NCBI RefSeq assembly: GCF_002899715.1
Contig: NZ_PPEK01000003.1
Location: forward strand, 62,001-126,000
DNA: 64,000 nt
Direction: 5' to 3'
DNA from: Enteroscipio rubneri
GTDB taxonomy: Bacteria > Actinomycetota > Coriobacteriia > Coriobacteriales > Eggerthellaceae
Translations under genes and position numbers: made by a program
In this document: one piece after another, positions 8,330-15,987 of the stretch
Layout of the letters: each line of letters starts with the position of its first letter
How positions within the stretch are numbered: the stretch's first letter is position 1
Notes under the pieces: generated by a model
Databases searched by the model: none
What the model saw: only the letters and a program-made list of their open reading frames with translations
Told to the model about the DNA's origin: nothing

Positions 8330-10117
8330 ATGGCACGATCCGCTGCTCCGTCGACGACGCGACGCACGCTGCACTACTTCTGGCTGGTCACCCGCAAACA
8401 CCTCGGGCTGTTCGCCACGCTCATGACTGCGACGCTTCTGTTCGTGGCGCTGCTGTCGTACGGCAACCCCTACGTCATGAGCCTCGTGGTGGACCGCGTG
8501 AGCGCGGGCTCGGTGGCGCCCGACGAGGTGTTCGCGGTGTTCGGCCCTTATATCGTCGCGCTCATCCTCATCAACGTGGCTGGCCAGGCGGCCAGCAAGG
8601 TGCAGGACTACGCGATGTACCGGCTGCAGATCGCCGCCTCCTACGACCTGGCCACCATGTCGTTCGACGCGCTGTCCAACCAGTCGATGTCGTTCCACTC
8701 CAACCGCTTCGGCGGCACGCTCGTGAGCCAGACGACCAAGTTCATGAGCGCCTACCAGCTGCTGCTGGAAACCATCACGTTCCCGTTTCTGCCGGTCATC
8801 TGCTCGGTGGTGTTTACGTGCGCCATCCTCGCGCCGCGCGTGCCGGTGTACGTGGCCATCCTCATGGCGCTGCTCGCGGTGTACGCGGGCGTGTCCTACT
8901 ACATGTACAAGCGCATCCTGCACCTCAACGAGCAGGCGGCCAGCGCGCAGAACCAGCTGTCGGGCGAGCTGTCCGACTCGGTTGCCAACATCCTGGCGGT
9001 GAAGACCTACGGGCGCGAGGACTACGAGCGGGGGCTGTTCGATCAGGCGAACCGCGAGGTGGTGGCGCGCGACTCGAAGCGCATGTGGGCATCGCTCACG
9101 CGCGGCATCGTGACGGCGTGCATCACCATCGCCATCATGAGCGTGGTGGCCGTGTTCATCGCGGGCGGGAACGCCTGGTACGGCATCACGCCGGGCACGC
9201 TCGTGGTGATGTTCACGTACACCTACACGGTGACGAACCAGTTCAACTTCATCAACAACGGCCTGCAGCGCTTCAACCGCGCCTTCGGGGACGCGAGCGG
9301 CATGACCGTGATCCTCGACGAGCCGCGACTGGTGGCCGACAAGCCGGGCGCGCCCGAGCTCGAGGTGCGCGAGGGCGCCATCGACTTCGAGGACATCGGC
9401 TTCTGGTACACCGACGGCGAGGCGCGCACGCGGGTGTTCGACGACCTCGACCTGCACATCCCCGCCGGCCAGCGCGTGGGCCTCGTGGGATCGAGCGGGG
9501 CGGGGAAGACCACGCTCACGAAGCTGCTGCTGCGCCTGTCCGACATCCAGGAGGGGCGCATCCTCGTGGACGGGCAGGACATCTCCGAGGCCACCCAGCA
9601 ATCGCTGCGCCGCCAGATCGCTTACGTGCCGCAGGAGGCGCTCCTGTTCCACCGGAGCATCGCGGAGAACATCGCCTACGGGAGGCCCGACGCCACGATG
9701 GAGCAGATCCGCGAGGCGGCGCGCCAGGCGAACGCGCTCGAGTTCATCGAGCGGCTGCCGCAGGGCTTCGACACCGTCACGGGCGAGCGCGGCGTGAAGC
9801 TGTCGGGCGGCCAGCGCCAGCGCATCGCCATCGCGCGGGCGCTTCTGGCCGACTGCCCGTTGCTCGTGCTGGACGAGGCCACGAGCGCGCTCGACTCCGA
9901 GAGCGAGCAACTGGTGCAGGACGCGCTGGCCACGCTCATGCGCGGGCGCACGGCCATCGTGGTGGCGCACCGCCTGTCGACGGTGGCCAGCCTCGACCGC
10001 ATCGTGGTGCTCGACGGCGGCCGCGTGGTGGAGGACGGCCCGCACGCCGAGCTCATCGAGGCCGGCGGGGCCTACGCGAACCTGTGGAGCAGGCAGACCG
10101 GGGCGTATCTGGAGTAG
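8330..10117 (+). CDS. ABC transporter, fused permease and ATPase (exporter half-transporter)
   Basis: This is a 595-residue type IV ABC half-transporter. The N-terminal six-helix membrane domain spans about 25-310, followed by a nucleotide-binding domain with Walker A GSSGAGKTT (about 387), Q-loop YVPQEALLF, signature LSGGQRQR (about 490), Walker B LLVLDEATSALD and switch His in VVAHRLSTVA. Such proteins dimerise to export lipids, peptides or drugs; nothing here fixes the substrate. GAAAGGCTCCCTC precedes ATG 8330. It stands alone: the next gene is on the opposite strand and overlaps its last 65 bases tail to tail. Confidence 0.9.
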   Translation: MARSAAPSTTRRTLHYFWLVTRKHLGLFATLMTATLLFVALLSYGNPYVMSLVVDRVSAGSVAPDEVFAVFGPYIVALILINVAGQAASKVQDYAMYRLQIAASYDLATMSFDALSNQSMSFHSNRFGGTLVSQTTKFMSAYQLLLETITFPFLPVICSVVFTCAILAPRVPVYVAILMALLAVYAGVSYYMYKRILHLNEQAASAQNQLSGELSDSVANILAVKTYGREDYERGLFDQANREVVARDSKRMWASLTRGIVTACITIAIMSVVAVFIAGGNAWYGITPGTLVVMFTYTYTVTNQFNFINNGLQRFNRAFGDASGMTVILDEPRLVADKPGAPELEVREGAIDFEDIGFWYTDGEARTRVFDDLDLHIPAGQRVGLVGSSGAGKTTLTKLLLRLSDIQEGRILVDGQDISEATQQSLRRQIAYVPQEALLFHRSIAENIAYGRPDATMEQIREAARQANALEFIERLPQGFDTVTGERGVKLSGGQRQRIAIARALLADCPLLVLDEATSALDSESEQLVQDALATLMRGRTAIVVAHRLSTVASLDRIVVLDGGRVVEDGPHAELIEAGGAYANLWSRQTGAYLE

Positions 10118-11375
10118 GGCGCGCGCAGGCAGCGGCCGGCGCGCATAGGCGAGGTGTGGGACGAACAGCCGAGTTTGGGGGATGCGGATCGCTTCCTGCG
10201 CCGGAGATATCGTAAGTTGTGGCCGGATTCGACGGAAATTCGCCGCATCGCAGCAAGAACTCGTGCACTCGTAGGATCAACGCGTTCTTGAACAGGGAAA
10301 ACGCAAAAGGCTTGCGATGCATGACGAGTGCAGGTCGCGAAACTCGTCTTCTGATAGCGAATTTCCGGCGGAATTGGCCACGATTTCGCTTTTTGATGGC
10401 GTTGGCGTGGCGGTCAAAGCGAAGTAGCTCGGAGCGAAGGGATAGCTGTCTGCTGGAGTAGTCGCAACAACGAGGCCTCATCCTCGTGGCAAGATGCCCA
10501 GCGAGAATGCGCGCGAATCGGTTGTACTCGCGATAGTTCTCGACCTGTCGCCAGGTGGCGGTCACCACGGTAAGCCCGATGGATTCGAGTGCGTTACGGC
10601 GCGCGGCGTCTTCGGCGATGCGCTCGGCACCCGTGTGGCACAGGGTGCTGTCGTACTCGACGGCCACCTTCTTCTCGGGCCAGAGCAAATCGCATCGGAA
10701 GAACGACTTATCTGTCGACCAGCTGTTCCGCCTTCCGAGAGGGACGGAAGCGTTCATGCGCGGCGGAGCGACACCGCTTCCTCCGCTCGTGTACGGCAAC
10801 GTCAGCAGCTCGGCCAATATCGATTCCCGCGGCGAAGCCGACCCGCTCAATACGTGGCGTATCGCGACCCGCGCACGCTTGGCGCCGCGGACGCGCTCAG
10901 TTTTGTCGAGGTAGGCTTCGAGCTTCTCCGGCGTGGTGAGGGGTGGCCTGCTTCGCACGCCGTAGGGCCGGGTTTCGTCGGGAGCGTACGTGCCGCAGAG
11001 CTCGTAGCCGAGATGCACGAGACGCGGGAAGCTCAGCAGGGAGGCCATGTGGACAAAGGTCAACTCGGGGCTCGTGACGAACACGGCTTCGCCGCCGCTC
11101 TGGAAGGGCGTCGCGCGTAGCGACTGGGCCGGCAAAACATACATCTGGTGAACGGCAAGATCGGTTGCGCGATTGCGGCGTCCGTAGAGTGTCAGGACGT
11201 GGATCGGCTTGGAGAGTATCCCGTTGTCGAAAAGTGCATCGACATCGGTACGAGGAATGCTCGGCATGTGCTCGGGAAGCGAGCATGCGCGGCATCGCGC
11301 ACGCGGGAGCCCTGCGTCGCTTAGGGAGGATCTCCAGAATTCGAGGGCGGAGGAATATGCGAGCACCGTTTTCAT
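10053..11375 (-). CDS. DUF559/Vsr-like endonuclease-fold protein with odd C-terminal tail
   Basis: The product is 440 residues. Residues about 220-280 resemble the restriction-endonuclease fold of DUF559 and very-short-patch-repair-type proteins: CDLLWPEKKVAVEYDS gives an acidic residue at 229 and E240-Y-D242, followed by RRNALESIGLTVVTATWRQV. The N-terminal about 170 residues look like the helical regions found in related Eggerthellaceae proteins of unknown role. Beyond about residue 302 the sequence becomes basic and then Pro/Arg-rich, and its last 65 bases run antisense to the ABC exporter gene. The tail may be read-through after loss of an earlier stop. ATG 11375 is chosen over a longer reading; the ribosome site is weak. 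Function unknown. Confidence 0.6.
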   Translation of the reverse strand: MKTVLAYSSALEFWRSSLSDAGLPRARCRACSLPEHMPSIPRTDVDALFDNGILSKPIHVLTLYGRRNRATDLAVHQMYVLPAQSLRATPFQSGGEAVFVTSPELTFVHMASLLSFPRLVHLGYELCGTYAPDETRPYGVRSRPPLTTPEKLEAYLDKTERVRGAKRARVAIRHVLSGSASPRESILAELLTLPYTSGGSGVAPPRMNASVPLGRRNSWSTDKSFFRCDLLWPEKKVAVEYDSTLCHTGAERIAEDAARRNALESIGLTVVTATWRQVENYREYNRFARILAGHLATRMRPRCCDYSSRQLSLRSELLRFDRHANAIKKRNRGQFRRKFAIRRRVSRPALVMHRKPFAFSLFKNALILRVHEFLLRCGEFPSNPATTYDISGAGSDPHPPNSAVRPTPRLCAPAAACARPTPDTPRSACSTGSRRPRRPR

Positions 11376-11503
11376 GGCGCGAGTGTAACATGCAATATGA
11401 CCAGGAGGAACAATAAATTCTACGCGATTGATCGGTGTGTGCACCGCGCTGGAACGGGAGAAGAACGGTGTCGGATCCGTGCTGGATTCGTTTGGAAAAG
11501 CGC

Positions 11504-11526
11504 TATACTAATACGTACAAACGTTT
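11504..11526 (+). promoter_or_regulatory. probable -10 element and small palindrome before the Y-family polymerase
   Basis: TATACT at 11504-11509 is a good -10 hexamer; no clear -35 is seen. The 8-bp palindrome AAACGTTT at 11519-11526 lies just downstream, where a repressor such as LexA could bind, but it does not match the known actinobacterial SOS box. Low confidence for the regulator. Confidence 0.4.
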
Positions 11527-11554
11527 TGGTTATCGTAAAGCAAGGAGGCGAGCG

Positions 11555-12946
11555 GTGGCGGAAGGTCGCACGTACGTGTGCATCGACTTGAAGAGCTTCT
11601 ACGCCAGCGTCGAGTGCGTCGATCGCGGCCTCGACCCGCTGAAGGCGAACCTCGTCGTGGCCGATCCCGACCGCACGGAGAAGACCATCTGCCTGGCCAT
11701 CACGCCGTCGATGAAGGCGCTCGGCCTGTCGAGCCGCTGCCGCGTGTTCGAGATTCCTGAAGGCGTGGACTACGTCATGGCACGTCCGCGCATGCAGCGC
11801 TACATGGAGGCGTCGGCCGACATCTACTCGATCTACCTGCGCTACGTGTCGCCCGAGGACGTCCACGCGTACTCCATCGACGAGTGCTTCATCGACGCGA
11901 CGCCGTACCTCGCGCTGTACCGGATGGAGCCTAAGGAGTTCGCCGTCATGCTCATGGACGCGGTGCTGGCCGACACGGGCGTCTGCGCCACCGCGGGCAT
12001 CGGTCCGAACCTGTTCCTCGCCAAGGTAGCGCTCGACATCACGGCGAAGCACGCCGAGGACCATATCGGCTACCTCGATCAGGCCGAGTTCGAGCGCTCG
12101 ATCCAAACCCACCGGCCCATCACCGATATCTGGAACATCGGTCCTGGCATCGCGAAGAGGCTGGCGAAGTACGCCGTGTACGATCTGCGCGGCGTGTGCG
12201 AGATGAGCGAGGCCACGCTCTACCGAGAATTCGGGGTGAACGCCGAGTACCTGATCGACCATGCCCATGGCGTTGAACCGTGCACCATCGCCGACATCCA
12301 CGCCTACGAGCCGAGCGGCCATTCCCTGGGGAACGGCCAGGTGCTGCCCTGCGACTACTCGTTCGAGGAAGCGCGCGACGTGCTCAAGGAGATGGTGGAC
12401 CAGCTCGTGCTCGACCTCGTGGAGAAGCGCCTCGTAGCCGGATCGATATCGCTGTACGTGGGCTATGCTAAGGGGCGCCGCGCGGACGGCGGGAGCGATG
12501 CGCAAGGCTGCGGCGCGGCGCGCGGGGAGGGCGACAGGGTGGATGACGACGGTACGGACGCGTTCTTCGACGGCGACCACGGCAGGCGCCCCGCAAGCGG
12601 CCGCCGCGGTTTCCCTCACACCGGCTCCACGCGCAGGCAGGCGGATCGCACGAACCTCTACTCAAAGCTCATGCCGCGCTTCCTCGACCTGTTCGACGAG
12701 ACCACGCGCAAAGACGCACCCATCCGCCGCATCAACGTGGGCGTCGGCGGGGTGCTTCCCGAGGAATTCGCCACGATGGATCTGTTCTCGGATGCGGAGG
12801 CGGAGGCCGAGGAGCTCCGGCTGCAGCAGGCCGTGCTGGCCGTGAAGGGGCGCTTCGGGAAGAACGCGCTTCTGCGCGGGACCAGCTTGAAGGAGAAGGC
12901 CACGGCGCGCGAGCGCAACGAGCAGATCGGGGGCCACCATGCCTGA
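11555..12946 (+). CDS. Y-family translesion DNA polymerase (UmuC/UvrX type)
   Basis: This 463-residue polymerase copies damaged DNA. It has the first catalytic motif CIDLKSFYASVECVDRGLD at the N-terminus and the second acidic motif SIDECFID near residue 110, plus the helix-hairpin-helix region TDIWNIGPGIAKRLAKYAVYDL. An atypical Gly/Asp/Arg-rich stretch at about 310-365 interrupts the little-finger domain. Translation starts at GTG 11555, preceded by AAGGAGG; upstream in-frame codons lack support. The next gene, a YolD-like protein, overlaps it by 8 bases, an arrangement known from Bacillus UvrX/YqjW operons, where these genes are DNA-damage inducible. A second Y-family enzyme (DinB) lies at 60 kb, and sequence differences show they are separate paralogues. 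Confidence 0.9.
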   Translation: MAEGRTYVCIDLKSFYASVECVDRGLDPLKANLVVADPDRTEKTICLAITPSMKALGLSSRCRVFEIPEGVDYVMARPRMQRYMEASADIYSIYLRYVSPEDVHAYSIDECFIDATPYLALYRMEPKEFAVMLMDAVLADTGVCATAGIGPNLFLAKVALDITAKHAEDHIGYLDQAEFERSIQTHRPITDIWNIGPGIAKRLAKYAVYDLRGVCEMSEATLYREFGVNAEYLIDHAHGVEPCTIADIHAYEPSGHSLGNGQVLPCDYSFEEARDVLKEMVDQLVLDLVEKRLVAGSISLYVGYAKGRRADGGSDAQGCGAARGEGDRVDDDGTDAFFDGDHGRRPASGRRGFPHTGSTRRQADRTNLYSKLMPRFLDLFDETTRKDAPIRRINVGVGGVLPEEFATMDLFSDAEAEAEELRLQQAVLAVKGRFGKNALLRGTSLKEKATARERNEQIGGHHA

Positions 12947-13283
12947 GCGCCGCCCGCGCGCCGACCGCGCCCAGCAGTTCATGCCCTTCGCCGCGCTCAA
13001 AGGCTACTACGATCTCATCCGCGAACGCGAGCGCGTGGCGGAGCCGAAGCGCGAGCTGACCGACGAGCAGGCGCTCGAGCTGTCGCAGCGCCTCGCCCGG
13101 ATGGAGCGCCGCACGATGGCGACCGTCATTCACTACGACGGGGAGGCCTATGTGGTCGACCGGGGTCTCGTGAGCGACATAGACGAGGCTCGCCGGACCA
13201 TCACGGTCGTGCGTACCCGCATCGACTTCGAAGATATCTGGGATATCGAGCGAGACGGCGATGATACGGCTGATGCCTTGTGA
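12939..13283 (+). CDS. YolD-like protein
   Basis: The 114-residue protein has the family signature RADRAQQFMPFAALKGYYD at the N-terminus and a C-terminal small beta region ending in IDFEDIWDIERDG. YolD-like proteins are regularly encoded next to UvrX/UmuC-type polymerases and are thought to assist or regulate them; the mechanism is not established. It overlaps the polymerase gene by 8 bases, so translation is probably coupled. Confidence 0.88.
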   Translation: MPERRPRADRAQQFMPFAALKGYYDLIRERERVAEPKRELTDEQALELSQRLARMERRTMATVIHYDGEAYVVDRGLVSDIDEARRTITVVRTRIDFEDIWDIERDGDDTADAL

Positions 13284-13411
13284 GCGCCCGCACAAAGTCC
13301 TCTCACAAAGCCCTCTCTCGCCGTTGCGACACGGCGCGCCTCGCGTATGGGCAATCGAGGGATCGGCCATTGTGGGTATAGGAGGGCTCACACGCGTTTG
13401 CGCCCTCACGC

Positions 13412-13454
13412 GCCGCCCCTTCCACCGAGGGGAGGGGCTCGGGGAAGGGGCGGC
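13412..13454 (+). terminator. long GC-rich hairpin, probable terminator of the polymerase/YolD operon
   Basis: A perfect 12-bp arm GCCGCCCCTTCC (13412-13423) pairs with GGAAGGGGCGGC (13443-13454), and an inner CCGAG/CTCGG adds 5 bp with one bulged A. It lies 129 bases past the YolD stop and 41 bases past the end of the convergent haem c gene. It has no T-run on either strand, so it may also be a dispersed palindromic repeat. Confidence 0.5.
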
Positions 13455-13494
13455 GACAGGAGGGGGCGGGTAGGCGATAAGCTGCTTTCAGCTC

Positions 13495-13938
13495 TTACTC
13501 GAGGTGATGGATGGGTCCCGCACCCTGTTCGGCACTTTGCCAGCCGTCGGGCAAGGGGATATCATGGCATTCGTTGCAGCTCAGCGTTGAGGTCGCGTCC
13601 ACCGAATGGCACGAGAGGCATTCTCCTGATTCGAGGTGAGCCTTGTGTGGGTTGACTCCCTCGATGCCGGCGAAATCCTCGTTTCCTTTATTGATGACGT
13701 CGCGAGGATGGCAGCTCAAGCAGAATTTGTTGCTGTAATCATCGGTTTTGTCAAGCTCTCCGTTGACATGCAATGCCATGAGCGAGCCCGTTGGGAACGA
13801 GTCGGGGGAGGCGGATGCTCCGCCCTTGTCGGAATCCGCCTGCTGGGGCGCGCATCCTGCGATTGTCGCAGCCAAGGCTGTTGTGGCCAGGGCGGTTAAA
13901 AGCAACATCAATAGTCTTTTGTTCTTCACGTCAAACAC
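13495..13938 (-). CDS. three-haem cytochrome c lipoprotein, electron donor of the flavoprotein reductase
   Basis: This 147-residue exported lipoprotein has a hydrophobic signal segment and lipobox IAGC (Cys29). Three CxxCH haem c sites follow: Cys73-His77, Cys107-His111 and Cys121-His125, with other His residues (57, 98, 101, 143, 144) available as axial ligands. It resembles the small cytochrome part of Shewanella flavocytochrome c, here encoded as a separate chain. The start is GTG 13938 with AGGAAGG upstream. It follows the Tat-exported flavoprotein gene by 24 bases, so the two form one operon and presumably one extracytoplasmic reductase that receives electrons from the quinol pool. Confidence 0.88.
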   Translation of the reverse strand: MFDVKNKRLLMLLLTALATTALAATIAGCAPQQADSDKGGASASPDSFPTGSLMALHVNGELDKTDDYSNKFCLSCHPRDVINKGNEDFAGIEGVNPHKAHLESGECLSCHSVDATSTLSCNECHDIPLPDGWQSAEQGAGPIHHLE

Positions 13939-13962
13939 CTTCGCCTTCCTCGGTCTCAGTCC

Positions 13963-15729
13963 CTAGATATTTGCGTGGATGTAATCCATGCCGAGGATGT
14001 CCTTGATGGCGAGCCAGGCGAAGCACTGGCCGTGGCCGATGCCGGAACCCATGACGTTCGGCGGATACACGTTGCCGTAGAAGGAGCCTGCGGTATTCCC
14101 TGCAACATAGAGGCCGGGAATGGGCTTGCCGTCCTTATCGAGCACGCGGCACCGCTCGTCGTTCTTGAGGCCACCGCGTGTCGAAGTCATCGACGAGCAA
14201 TGCTTCGAAGCGTAGAACGGCGGCGTGTCGATGGGGGTCATCCAGAGAGGATCCTTGTAGAAGTCCAGGTCTTCCCCGGCAGCGCATAGCTCGTTGTAGC
14301 GGTTGAACGAGGCCGTGAAAATGTCCTTGTCGAATCCGCAGTGCTCGATAAGCTCGTCGATGGTGTCGAACTTGAAGGTCACGCCCAACTCCACGTTCTT
14401 GTCCACTTCCTCCTGCGTGTTGGAGGCGGTGTAGTCCTCGACCATGTAGCCGCCTTCGGGGAACTTCTCTTTCCATGCGCTGTCCCAGATGCTCCATGCG
14501 CATCCATCGGAGGTGCAGGTGAGCTTCGGGATGGAGGGGGACTGGAACGGCAGGTTCTCGGCCATGAGACGGCGGCCTGCGCCGTCCACCATAAACACAG
14601 GGAGGTTCGCAACGCCAGCGTAGAAGTGCGTGCCGTCAAGCTTGGGCAGCGTGCCGTCCGTCATGACGGCGGCGAACGGCCACAGATCGCCGCAGGCGAA
14701 CTCATCCATATCGGCGCCTATCCACATGCCCATCTTCTGGCCGTCGCCGGTATCGTTCGTATTGATGTTGTAGCGGATGATCTTGCTCAGCGATACGTTG
14801 TAATGGGCCATCATTTCACGATCGCCGGACATGTCACCGGTGGTAAGCAGCACGCCCTTTGCGGCGTTGTACTTTACGTACTCCTCGGATTCGTTCTTGG
14901 CGATGACGCCTGTGCACCGACCGCTGTCGTCGCGGATCAGCTGCACGGCTGGCTGGCCGTAATGGAAAGTCGCGCCCTTCTCGGTCGCGTATTCTTCCAT
15001 GATGCCGGTCCAGTCGACGTCGCCGCCGGTGGCGAAGAACTTGCCTTCGGAATCAGCGAAGAAGATCATCTGGGCGAACGCTTGCCACAACGGGCTGGCT
15101 CCGGGCATGCCGATGCCGTCGTTCGTGATCTTGTAGTCCAGCGAGGCGGCCGGAATGAGCTGGTAGCCCTTGCTGTTGAAGATGCCTTCGAGCCAGTTGA
15201 CGTAGGGGCCGGAGTTGTCGAACCAGAGACCGTACGAGGACGTTCTACCTTGCACGCCGTTGCTGATGGCCCAGGTGGAGGTCACAAACTCCTTGCGATC
15301 GGTGGTCAATCCCAGCTTCGTCTGAACATCGGAATTGAAACCAGCAGTGCAGAGGCGCGCGACGCCGTACGAGCTGCCCTTTTCAAGTACGTGGACGTCT
15401 GCTCCGCTTTCTGCGGCCAGCATCGATGCGGGCAAGCCGCAAATGCCGGCGCCGCAGATGACGATGTCGCAGTCGATGGTTTCCGCTATCTCGTCGTCCG
15501 AGATGGGATTGGGCGGCGTGAGGAACGCGGGTTCTCCGGAGGCGCCGGCCTCGGCACCGGTTTCGGGCGTCTCGCTGCTCCCCTTGTCCTCCGCGGGCGC
15601 TCCGCTCGCGCAACCGCTCATAGTCCCTACCATCGCCGTGCCGACGCCGGCGAGGGCGGCACCTACGAGAAAGTCTCGACGGGATAGACCCTGGTGCTCG
15701 GATTCGATTGCGTCGAATTTGTTTTCCAT
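13963..15729 (-). CDS. Tat-exported FAD-dependent reductase (fumarate reductase/flavocytochrome c family)
   Basis: The 588-residue protein has a twin-arginine signal (SRRDFLVG at 16-23) ending at a possible lipobox Cys40, a low-complexity Glu/Gly linker, then the FAD-binding motif DIVICGAGICG at about 88-98. The C-terminal FAD motif GLYVAGNTAGSFYGNVYPPN is also present. It belongs to the family of fumarate, urocanate and cardiac-glycoside (Cgr2-type) reductases, which reduce an activated carbon-carbon double bond of an electron acceptor outside the cytoplasmic membrane. The substrate cannot be read from sequence. AAAGGGAG precedes ATG 15729. The downstream partner is a three-haem cytochrome; the divergent LuxR gene is the probable regulator. 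Confidence 0.9.
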   Translation of the reverse strand: MENKFDAIESEHQGLSRRDFLVGAALAGVGTAMVGTMSGCASGAPAEDKGSSETPETGAEAGASGEPAFLTPPNPISDDEIAETIDCDIVICGAGICGLPASMLAAESGADVHVLEKGSSYGVARLCTAGFNSDVQTKLGLTTDRKEFVTSTWAISNGVQGRTSSYGLWFDNSGPYVNWLEGIFNSKGYQLIPAASLDYKITNDGIGMPGASPLWQAFAQMIFFADSEGKFFATGGDVDWTGIMEEYATEKGATFHYGQPAVQLIRDDSGRCTGVIAKNESEEYVKYNAAKGVLLTTGDMSGDREMMAHYNVSLSKIIRYNINTNDTGDGQKMGMWIGADMDEFACGDLWPFAAVMTDGTLPKLDGTHFYAGVANLPVFMVDGAGRRLMAENLPFQSPSIPKLTCTSDGCAWSIWDSAWKEKFPEGGYMVEDYTASNTQEEVDKNVELGVTFKFDTIDELIEHCGFDKDIFTASFNRYNELCAAGEDLDFYKDPLWMTPIDTPPFYASKHCSSMTSTRGGLKNDERCRVLDKDGKPIPGLYVAGNTAGSFYGNVYPPNVMGSGIGHGQCFAWLAIKDILGMDYIHANI

Positions 15730-15824
15730 GATACTCCCTTTCCCCTTGCTTCCTTGTTCTGCTTCCTTGAGCCGACCGTCGATGGCAGCCGCCTTCGCCA
15801 AGCAATGCTAGGGCCTGATCCGGT

Positions 15825-15874
15825 GCTAACCCCAGGTTTAACTTCAAGGGGAAACGGGTTATTCGCCTAACCCG
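15825..15874. promoter_or_regulatory. inverted repeats between flavoprotein operon and luxR-type gene
   Basis: A perfect 7-bp inverted repeat CGGGTTA (15855-15861) / TAACCCG (15868-15874) with a 6-base spacer lies in the divergent intergenic region. A related imperfect pair, TAACCC and GGTTTA, lies at about 15827-15840. Shared TAACCC half-sites suggest a dimeric regulator, plausibly the divergent LuxR protein, controlling both directions. Confidence 0.5.
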
Positions 15875-15954
15875 CCCGCTCTGGGGTTCGTGCTCGAAGC
15901 TGGTCGTAGGGAAAGAGGTGCGAAAGAGGCCTTTCGTCCGCGTGGATTTATCCC

Positions 15955-15960
15955 TACAAT
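15955..15960 (+). promoter_or_regulatory. probable -10 of the LuxR-type regulator
   Basis: TACAAT at 15955-15960 lies 27 bases before the ATG and a GGAGAGGGG ribosome site follows. No convincing -35 was found, which fits an activator-dependent or weak promoter. Confidence 0.4.
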
Positions 15961-15987
15961 TTGCAGGATACGGGGAGAGGGGTTCGA

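Noticed and set aside
11519-11526. LexA (SOS) box before the Y-family polymerase
   Set aside because: AAACGTTT is a short palindrome that does not match the actinobacterial CGAAC-N4-GTTCG type; kept only as a low-confidence note.
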